DNA of 64,000 nucleotides from Typhlomys cinereus (lineage: Eukaryota > Chordata > Mammalia > Rodentia > Platacanthomyidae), in NCBI GenBank assembly GCA_023101885.1, contig JALPQD010000294.1, positions 733,501 through 797,500 of the forward strand, written 5' to 3'. How positions within the stretch are numbered: the first letter of the stretch is position 1; each line of letters opens with the position of its first letter. The notes beneath the pieces are model-generated. The model searched no databases and was not told where the DNA came from. It was given only the letters and a program-made list of their open reading frames with translations. Positions 56,490 to 64,000 of the stretch are shown one piece after another. A program made the translations under genes and the position numbers.

Positions 56490-56920
56490 CAACTGTGTTG
56501 CAGTTTGCCTGCATGGTTGCTGATAAATGACCATCACGTGGCTTAAGGGAACAAGGGATTCATTCTCTTTTGATTGCTGGTTACAGTAGTCCAGCTTGAA
56601 TGGAGAGCACACACCAACACAAGTGCCAAGGGAACTGGCCACACCATCACCACATAACAGCTGAGAAATGGACAATCCTTACTTGCCAGACCAGCATGTC
56701 TGGCCAAGTAAACAGAAGGATGCCAACTCTCTCAACCAGCTCTCCGTGATCTATTCCAAGGCCTAATCCCATCCACCATATGCTGGGCCTTCCCGATCAA
56801 CTAGACAATCTCCTTCAGGTTTGCTCTGGGATTAACTCAACTACTAATTCTCTACAAATGTGCCCAGAGCTCAAACGCTCAATAGTCAAGTTGACATCTG
56901 TGCCTAAACATGACAAACCA
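56490..56920 (+). mobile_element. LTR-like insertion in block B
   Basis: Interrupts the upstream segment between counterparts of 33495 and 33500. It ends ATAGTCAAGTTGACATCTGTGCC, an ERVL-type LTR end. The start is not clear. Confidence 0.5.
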
Positions 56921-57539
56921 GTTCTCTTTAGTCATGCCCCTTTGATATCTCTTGCATGTCTCCCCACTCTCTTCAGCTCCTCACTAATTACAGTGGAAGT
57001 CCTAGACTGGAATAGTCCATATTTCAACCTGAGAATTTGCAACAGGCACAAATCTGGGACTGGGGATATAGTCTAGTGACAAAATTTAAAGTTAACTTAT
57101 TTTTACTTTTAGGATCTGTCCCTCTTTCTTTTTAGAAAATATTTTACTTATATGAGAAGAAGATCCTGGGTAATAACAGAGCAAAATAAAGAGTAGGTAA
57201 AACAATCCAGAATGATGACTAACGTCACTCTTAGACCTCCACAGGAATACATAGTGCCCTCTGATGTTCACACACAAACATACACACACAAACACATACA
57301 CACAAAGATGGGTTTCTTATGAATATATGGATCATTTAAAAGAATTGGCAGTTTCTCAAAAGCTGGAGGCTCTCTGAATTCCTACAGATCATGACCCTTA
57401 TATTGAACATTTAGGGAAGATCATGGAGGTGAATGAGCCACCCAACTCACAATTGAAGGCCTCATCTAGAAATTAGCATTCTTAGAAGTAGAGCTCAGCC
57501 AGCCCTCAGGATGAGTGAGCATGTTGCCAGTCACTTCCA

Positions 57540-57602
57540 GTTACAACAGCAGTTTATACTGGAAGGTTGACTGTTGAATTGAGCTTTATGAAGAACCCCT
57601 GG

Positions 57603-57643
<41 letters not shown>

Positions 57644-57790
57644 TTGTCTCTCTCTGTCTCTCTCTGTCTCTCTCTGTCTCTGTCTCTCTCTCTCTGTCAA
57701 ATAAAACCTCTCTGTTTTTAATTTTACCTTTTGGTCTATGGTGGATCATCTTTGGATAACCCCCCCAAATCCTTAACAGCATTCAGACAC
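57540..57790 (+). mobile_element. LTR-like piece with TC repeat
   Basis: (TC)n/TCTG tract at 57609-57697 followed by AAATAAAACCTCTCTG (57701) and an end near CCTTAACAGC. Layout of an LTR R/U5 region; class not set. Confidence 0.4.
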
Positions 57791-58004
57791 CTTAACAGCC
57801 TAAGATTCACCCTTTGCAAAGACCTTTTCTTTCCTCATAGATGCCCTCTAGCTACCTCTTTTCCTCTGTGAAGTAGGAATCTGAGTTCTAGATCTCACCG
57901 GGCTAGAGGCTCTTCACTTGTCCTTCCTGAAATGCTCAGGTGCTTGATATGCCTTTTCTATCAATCTGCCTGATGTCAGTCTATGTTGTACACACAGTTT
58001 CTGA

Positions 58005-58308
58005 TTCACCCTCAAACGCAAGAGGTTAAAGGACAGTCCCTTGTCCCTTCCCATTAGGGAGAAAGGATCTTCCTGGCTGCCTGTTCACTATGCATGCTAC
58101 CTAGGGTTAGAGAGACCTTCTGCAGTACCAAAACTTTCCGGCGGGGGATACCTTGATCTCTTCAGTGTCTGTTTTCCACAAGTGGCATTTTCATTTCCAA
58201 CACAAGCAAAGCCTTTCTGACCACCGCTCTAGAGATTCAAAGAAATCGGGTTTTTCTTCCCCACAGTCAATAACAGAAACCAGAGTTTCACTTCCCCATG
58301 CAGACCCT
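58005..58308. repeat. Segment F, copy 1
   Basis: About 300 bp (CCTCAAACGCAAGAGGTTAAAGG ... GAGTTTCACTTCCCC) that recurs at 59090-59455 and 60855-61225, same orientation. Non-coding. Confidence 0.85.
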
Positions 58309-58311
58309 GTC

Positions 58312-58880
58312 TATCAGTCAGGGTTCTCTGGAGCCACAGAGTCAACAGAAGGGATCTAATCTATGAAAAGGGAATTGATTGAATTGGCTTACGAGATAGG
58401 GCCCAAGTCATCCAACAGTGGCTGGCCATAGCTGCTTAGTCCAATAGGCCAGTGGGTGACAGCTGGAAGCTGGAGGATTCCTGGAGAGTCTTGAGTCACC
58501 TTGAAGTCTTGGAGGCTTGGAGGGCTAAAGGTGGGAGAAGCTCAGAAGCCTGGCTGCAGGAGGGAAGAAGTTTTCTAGGGCAGCTTCACAGAGTCTCTCT
58601 ATAAAGGCTTCTGTCCTATGGATCCTTTTGTCTGGTTTGCCACTGGGAGGCTGCAAGCAGCTCTAGGGCAGGTCAGTCTTTACATTGTAAATGTATTCAT
58701 CTGGATCATCTCTTCAGGGAGTCTGACAGCTGATCTTAGTTAATGCCAGGTGTGGTCAAGTCCACAGGCACCCAGGATTAACTACGCCCCCTCCCCTGCA
58801 GGGCTTGATATTTTTCAATCCCTGACAGGATACCCTAAAATATGAAGCCCTGATATGATTTGCATAGGAAGGTATTGAAA
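58312..58880 (+). mobile_element. ERVL-type LTR in block B
   Basis: GTCAGGGTTCTCTGGAGCCAC start, GAATTGATTGAATTGGCTTAC, end area GGCACCCAGGATTAACTACGCC. Same insertion point as 33910-34440. Confidence 0.72.
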
Positions 58881-59089
58881 GGACCTCAGAAGTGTGAGAA
58901 ATCGGGTCTTTTCAAGGGACCAAAATGCCTCCTCCTCTAGTCTCCATTTCATAAAGAAGATTCTGAGCCTTGTCTTGTCTTATCAAACTCAAACAAAGGG
59001 ACCTGCCCACTTCCTCACCTCCTACTACACTGAGGATGCATCTTAGTTTCTCAGGCTACATGGCCTTGCTTAGTTTCTGAGACAACTGC

Positions 59090-59455
59090 AAAGACAATGT
59101 GAACCCCATGCTCAGACCCAAGAGGTTGAAGGACAGTCCCTTGTCCGTTCCCACCCGGGCAGTAGGGAGAAAAGATCATCGAATGGGTTCTCTACCTCTG
59201 CTTAGAGAGACTTTGCGCCCTTCTGCAGAACCAAAACGTGCCAGATGGGGATACCCTGGTCTCTTTAGTGTCTGTTTTCCACAAGTGGGGTTTTGCTTTC
59301 CAACACAAGCAAAGTCTTTCTGACCTTCTTCCTAGAGATTCAAAGAAATCGGGTTTTTCTTCCCCACAGTAAGAACCAGGAACTAGAATTTCTCTTCCCC
59401 CAAGCATTCCACAAAGCCATGAAAATCACACTGATTTGCATTTTATTTCTTTATT
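59090..59455. repeat. Segment F, copy 2
   Basis: Tandem paralogue of 58005-58308 and 60855-61225; for example GGACAGTCCCTTGTCCGTTCCC and GAAATCGGGTTTTTCTTCCCC. Confidence 0.88.
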
Positions 59456-59472
59456 TCAGGTAAGCTGGTGTG

Positions 59473-59493
59473 AGTATGTATGTGTGTGTGTGC

Positions 59494-59550
<57 letters not shown>

Positions 59551-59788
59551 CTGCCCACTCCAGAGGGCAATGTGCATCCCTGCGGAGGACCAAGGGTGAC
59601 TTTGGGAATAGTCTTGGATTACTTCTAGCTCCTTCTTGATTTGTGGGAGTTCCCAGGCACTGCCCACAAGGGCCTGGAGTGCAGGCCGCCTCCATTTCTA
59701 CCTGGCCTTTTTCTGTGGGGCTTGGCTTCCCAACTCAGGACCTCCTGCTTGGGAGACAGAGCCTTAATCCCTGAGCCATCTCTCCAGG
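59473..59788 (-). mobile_element. Older tRNA-derived SINE with (GT)n tract
   Basis: Minus-strand head GGCCTGGAGAGATGGCTCAGG at 59788, B box area near 59740, (GT)n at 59473-59548. Remnants of the same insertion lie at 30610-30683 and 61260-61345 in the other blocks. Confidence 0.85.
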
Positions 59789-60850
59789 CCAAAAGGAATG
59801 TTTCTGAAAGAACAGTTTCCCCAATATCAGAGAAAAAGGAGCTTTGGCGTTGGTAGGATAGAATTTGGAACTGAGCCCCTTCCAGGCAGGCCACAGCTGA
59901 GCCCAGCAAGAGGTTAAAAGGCAACCCAGACTCTTGGACCAGAAGGAACAGTTTCTTTTGTCTCTGTTGAGATTCAGATGAAATGAGGCACTGTCTACCT
60001 GCAGCCCAGGGCGACATTCGAGGGAATTCATCTGAAATGGCCCTGAAGCTAAAAATTCAGCTAAAGCCCCAAGACTATTCTCCATAAAGCCCAAGTGAGC
60101 AGTCATTCTTCTAGTATAAACTGCTGGTGCTAAGTGCAGGTGACTGGTAGGTAACAGGCTGGCTAGGTCGGAGGACTGGCGGAGCTCTGCTCCCAAGATT
60201 GCTAATTACTAGGTGAGGTCTTTCAGCTGTGAGTGGGTGGTGCATTCACCTCCGTGATCTTCTGAAAGGGGGGGAAGTGAGGGAGCCTCCTGCTTTCCCT
60301 CTCCAAAGAGTCTGCCAGTTCTTTGAAGGCATCCAGACCTTCCAAAGAAACCCATCGTGGCGTGTTGTTGTTGTTGTTGCTTTGAAAAACCATTGCCGTT
60401 TTGAACTGATTTGGTCAATCAACTACAACACTTTCTAGCAGACATACTGTACAAATGGCATGGCTCAGAATGCCCGGGAGGGACCTTTCTCCAGTTCTTG
60501 AGTGCCTCCTGTCAAGCTGTGCTCCCCCAGCACCTCCACAGTCGCCTCCAACACCCCCACGTCCACTGTCTGTGGATGGAGCTGGCTGCTCCCCAGATCT
60601 GGAGCTGGCTCTGTGCTTCCTGCACCCTTGGCTGCAGAGCTGGCCCCCCAGCTGTCTACAGATGGGCTTGAGATGAGGGAAGTCACAGAAGCCTCCTCGC
60701 CTGCACTCTCCAGCTTCCCAGTGGTGGCAGCAGGCTTCCCTGAAGTGGCTCAGAGGAGACAGCTGCACACATATCTGCAGCCCGAGAAACCAGCCATGAA
60801 ACTTGACTTACATGTTGCCCAGCAGGTGATCGCCTAGGATGTCTGCAAAG
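59789..60850 (-). pseudogene. U2AF1: U2AF1-like retropseudogene, copy B, 5' half lost
   Basis: 59789-60200 is downstream segment G. On the minus strand the frame from about 60850 reads the end of the RRM-like domain (DILGDHL). It continues with the second CCCH finger (FREACC...ECRRGGFCDFPHLKPI) and an Arg/Ser/Gly tail ending near 60465. The first zinc finger and most of the RRM are absent: segment F (60855) follows directly. The break point lies in the codons for GDHLVGN. More diverged than copies A and C. Confidence 0.85.
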
Positions 60851-60854
60851 ACTG

Positions 60855-61225
60855 CAAGGACAACCTGAACTCCACCCTCAAACACAAGAGGTTGAGGGAC
60901 AGTCCCTTGTCCCTTCCCACCAGGGCATAAGAGAGAAAAGATTTCACGGGCCGCCCGTTCACACTGCTTGCTACCTCCCCTTACAGAAGAGACTATGCCT
61001 CTTTCTGCAGTAGCCAAACTTGCCAGGTGGGGAGAGCCTGGTCTCTGAGGTGTCTGTTGTCCACAAGTGGGGTTTGCATTTTCCCCACAAGCGAACTCTC
61101 TCCGACCTTCTCCCTAGTGACTGGAGAAATCGGGGCTTTCTCCCCCAGGGCGATAGTCAGCAGCTAGAATTTCCCTTCACCCAAACCAATCCATGAAGCC
61201 TCGAAAATCACATTGGTTCATATTT
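60855..61225. repeat. Segment F, copy 3
   Basis: Third tandem paralogue (AAACACAAGAGGTTGAGGGACAG ... GAATTTCCCTTCACCC). Abuts the truncated U2AF1 copy B on its left. Confidence 0.88.
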
Positions 61226-62093
61226 TCTTTATTGAGCTTGGTTGTGTGCTTCAGAGGGAAATGTGTGTCCCACACAAAGTCAGACCAAGGCTGACTTTGG
61301 GAGTCCTCTTGGATGACAGAGCCTTAATCCCCAAGCCACCAACCCAGCCCCAAAGAATGTTTCTCCAAGAAGGATTTCCACTGTTTATCAGAGAGAAAAG
61401 AGCTTTGGACTTGTTAGGTTGCAACTGGCAACTCAACTTGGCCCCTGCCAGTCCACGGCTGAGCCCAGGCAGAAAGTTCAAAGTCAGCCCAGAATCTTGC
61501 ATGACCAGGGACATCTTTGTTCTCCCCGGAGATCCAGATGAAAAGAGGCTCTGTCTACCTGCAGCATGCTGCCCGGGGAAGCATTCTAAGGAATTCATCT
61601 CAAGTGTTCCTGAACCTGAAAATTCAGCTGAAGCCTGAAGTCTGTTCTTCACAGAGACCAAGTCAGCAGCCATTCTTCCAGGACGAAGTGCTGCTGGTTT
61701 ACCATGGGTGCAGTGCAATAAGCTCCTGGAAGCAGTGGTGGAGGTGGAGGGGGAGGTGGGGCCTCCCCCCCAGTTCCCGCTGAGCTTGGCTTTCAGAGAA
61801 TGCCAATCTCCAGATGAGGTCTTTCAGTTGTGAACAGGTGGGCCCCTTCACCTCCCTGATCTTCCCTAAGCTTTCCACGTGAGGGTCGTGACCTGTAGGA
61901 AGTGAGGGACCCTGGAGATTTAGGAAACTGCCAATTCTTTCCAGCGATCCATATCTTCAGAAGAAACCCACTTTGCCTTTGTGTGCTCCAGGGCGCCAGC
62001 TCCTGTTGCCTTTGCAAGCAATCCCCACTGTGAGCCGATTTGGCCAACCAACCCCAACACTGTGTAGCAGGCACAGGGGCATGGAGGCTTGGG

Positions 62094-62815
62094 TCACAAT
62101 GTCCTGGATCTTTCTCCGCTTCTTGAGCGCCTCCTGCCCCGCGGTGGTCCTCTGGCACCTCCAAGGCCGCCTCCACCAGCCTGGCAACCAGGGTTTGTGG
62201 ATGGAGCTGGCCGCTCCCGAGACCTGGACCTTGCTCTTTGCTCCCTGCGCAGGCGCTGGCCGCCATACAGCTGGTGCCACAGCTGTCTGCCTATGGGCAT
62301 GAGATGCATGAAGTTGCAGAAGCCTCCTCGCCTGCACTCTCCCGCTTCGTACTGGTGGCAGCAGGCTTCCCGAAGTCGCTCACAGGGGACAGCTCCGCGT
62401 GGATCGGCTGCCCCTGAAACCAGCGGTCGTTCAAGTCCATCACGGCCTTCTCTGCGTCCTCTTCCCGGCGAAACTTGACATACACGTTGCCCACCAGGTG
62501 ATCGCCAGGTTGTCGCACACGTTCATCTCCTCCACCTCCCCGTACTTGTCTTGCATCTCGCAGAAGACCTCCCGGAAGAAGTGAAGCGCTCCTGCCCCTG
62601 CATGTCGCTCCCCGCGCGCTGGGAGCCCGCGGCGGTCTGGCGCTGTTTTGGGGGTCACGGTAGATGCTTCTCATCAAGACCGTCTGGCTGAAGCTCGGTC
62701 TGTTGTGCAACCGAGAGCATCTGTCTCCATGGCGACACGCTCCAATTTTGAAATAAAACGAACAGTTGACTTTGTCCCTCTTGGTGCCGAAGATGGACGC
62801 CAAGTACTCGGCCAT
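62094..62815 (-). pseudogene. U2AF1: U2AF1-like retropseudogene, copy C (best preserved)
   Basis: Splicing factor U2AF35-like frame without introns. From ATG 62815 the first about 50 codons are clean: MAEYLASIFGTKRDKVNCSF and the complete first CCCH finger (CSFYFKIGACRHGDRCSRLH). A shift follows PQNSA near 62640. The RRM core (QDKYGEVEEMNVCDNL) is in a second frame. A lost base at about 62505 returns to the frame of GNVYVKFRREEDAEKAV and PIHAELSPVSDF. A last shift near 62370 precedes the second finger. The tail GGRRRSRSGERSRTL ends near 62094. With three or more shifts it cannot make U2AF35, though a short N-terminal zinc-finger peptide would be possible if transcribed. Confidence 0.93.
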
Positions 62816-62829
62816 GTCGCAGAGGCCGC

Positions 62830-64000
62830 GGCGCCCTGCCGCGTCCCGCTGGCGCCTCCCGGAGGGGATCTGGGATCTGAACTAGGTCTCCCGCTTTCCA
62901 AGCCCATTCTGGGCCCTCTTGCAGGTGCACACTTGCACACTTCTCAGGGAGCACAGAGGTTCTCAGAACTTCTCAGGCTGGGGGTTCGGGCAAGCTTCTA
63001 AACCTTAAGGCCGTGCCCTAAGAAGCCAATGCCTTTGTTGCACCTTTGTCGCAGTGGCCCTTGCTCTCTAGGACTTGAACAGGTGAGGGGATGTGATGTC
63101 CTGGTTTGGATACAAGTCCTGGCTGGTCCAGTGCACAAAGAGCAGTTTCTCCAATCGGGATCTCACCTGCAGCAACAGGAAAAGAAAAGAAAAGACAAAG
63201 AAAAGAATCCATTGCTGTGTGTATCTAACCGAAACTTTCTAAACACAAATTTTTAAGTTCTTGATTATTCTCCTTGTGCAGGACACCCAATTTTTACGCT
63301 CATCCGTTACATGATTTCAATGCAATGATAATGGTAAATAGTCATTCATTCTACAATCCCGAGCAGGGTCAGGGCCAGGATTAGGACTGGGAGCGCTCCT
63401 TAGGGAGGGACAAGGTCCCTGAGTCAGCTCCAAGACCACGACGAAAAATCGCTATGTATGAGAATGGCTCGAAATGATTTCCTTGCTGAGTATCTTCTTT
63501 GGAGTCGGTACAGTGAAGAGGACGACTACCACAAGCCAAACTTCCCTGGGACGCTGTCTGCACCTGCTTTCTCCCTAGCGCCGCGTTCCTAGGGACATCC
63601 AACATGAAATGATCGAGCTTTCGCCTCTTACAAAGTTGTACAGGTTCTCTTCGGTCATGCCCCTTTGGTAGTAGCTCTCTCATGGCTCCCAGTCACACAA
63701 CCCTCGGCTCCCTGTCAATGAGAGCGTCAGTCCCGGACTAGAAGCATGCATAGCACAACCGGACAGGTTGCAACAGGTGAACTTCTTGGACTGGGGACCT
63801 AGTCCATTGACAAGGTGTAAAATGACGTGTTTCGACTTGTCACATCTGCCCTCTATCTTTTTCTTTTTAGAAAACATTGTATTTGTTTGAGAAGGGATGT
63901 TCTCGGAACACTCTCAGAACGAAGTAAAAAGGAGGTCCAAAAATTCCAGAACGATGCCCCATATCATTTTTCAACCCCCAGAAGAATACATAGCGCCCTC
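62830..64000 (-). other. Upstream segment of block C
   Basis: Aligns with 32830-33905. The SINE-like ATACATAGCGCCCTC at the window end matches 33808 and 57246, so an old SINE is part of the ancestral block. Confidence 0.82.

Larger units (their letters stand above)
55625..57260 (-). repeat. Block B: upstream segment of the U2AF1-derived unit
   Basis: Aligns with 32920-33900 and 63040-64000 (GTTTGGATACAAGTCCTGGCTG, GGGACATCCAACATAAAATGATTG, CCTCTTACAAAGTTC). It is more diverged than A versus C. A young SINE (55821-56106) and an LTR-like piece (about 56490-56920) are inserted. The neighbouring U2AF1 frame is missing on its left. Confidence 0.8.
61235..64000 (-). repeat. U2AF1-derived duplicated block C, runs off the window
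   Basis: SINE remnant 61260-61345, downstream segment G 61345-61790, U2AF1-like frame 62094-62815, upstream segment 62830-64000. Collinear with 31160-33830 of block A with an estimated identity around 90% by eye and mostly small indels. No LTR is reached before the window ends. Confidence 0.9.

Noticed and set aside
1..64000. Search for tRNA, rRNA or snRNA genes
   Set aside because: Only SINE heads with tRNA-like boxes were found; none has a complete tRNA fold with mature flanks.

Overview
This window is mammalian nuclear DNA, almost certainly from a rodent. B1, B4-like (ID+B1) and B2-like SINEs occur together with LINE-1 (L1) copies, an ORR1-like LTR and ERVL-type LTRs. The most frequent young SINE has a tRNA-like head, a GC-rich body and a (CA)n/AATAAA-like tail. 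It resembles the dimeric ID-derived SINE described from kangaroo rats, pocket mice and gophers (IDL-Geo), so a geomyoid rodent is my tentative guess; another non-murid rodent is possible. I see no intact protein-coding gene. Long open frames made of Ser/Leu or Arg/Glu are translations of simple repeats.

Layout. 1-4.6 kb: 5' two thirds of a decayed L1 on the minus strand, with a SINE in ORF1. 4.7-9.7 kb: an old B1 hit in succession by L1 3' ends and a SINE; one of those L1 ends carries a destrin (DSTN) retropseudogene. 9.9-12.3 kb: an ERVL-type LTR split by a TTTC-rich tract and an L1 end. 13.0-13.8 kb: a broken vomeronasal type-1 receptor (V1R) on the minus strand. 14-19 kb: L1 ends and SINEs, including an L1 with a probable 3' transduction. 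20.5-21.7 kb: a giant TC/TCTG tract grown from a SINE tail. 16.0-17.9 kb recurs inverted at 27.85-29.7 kb and stops at a 10-N assembly gap.

30.6-34.45 kb and 55.6-64 kb are paralogous blocks. Each is built from the same parts: an old SINE, a downstream segment, an intronless U2AF1-like (U2AF35 splicing factor) reading frame on the minus strand, an upstream segment and an ERVL-type LTR. Shared SINE and LTR insertions show that the block spread by DNA duplication after one retroposition. All U2AF1 frames are broken.

35.9-46.9 kb: a decayed betaretrovirus-like (class II) endogenous retrovirus on the plus strand with a primer-binding-site-like sequence, pol (RNase H, integrase) and env remnants. 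A near full-length L1 (39.7-46.45 kb) sits inside the env transmembrane region and is flanked by a 16-bp target-site duplication. Its own 3'UTR carries a ~390-bp inverted duplication. 49.5-51.2 kb holds an unidentified minus-strand open frame of about 333 codons broken by two stops, with a plausible splice acceptor.

The genes do not form a working system. What the window records is a layered history of retrotransposition, local duplication and decay. V1R remnants in L1-dense DNA are typical of chemosensory-receptor neighbourhoods.
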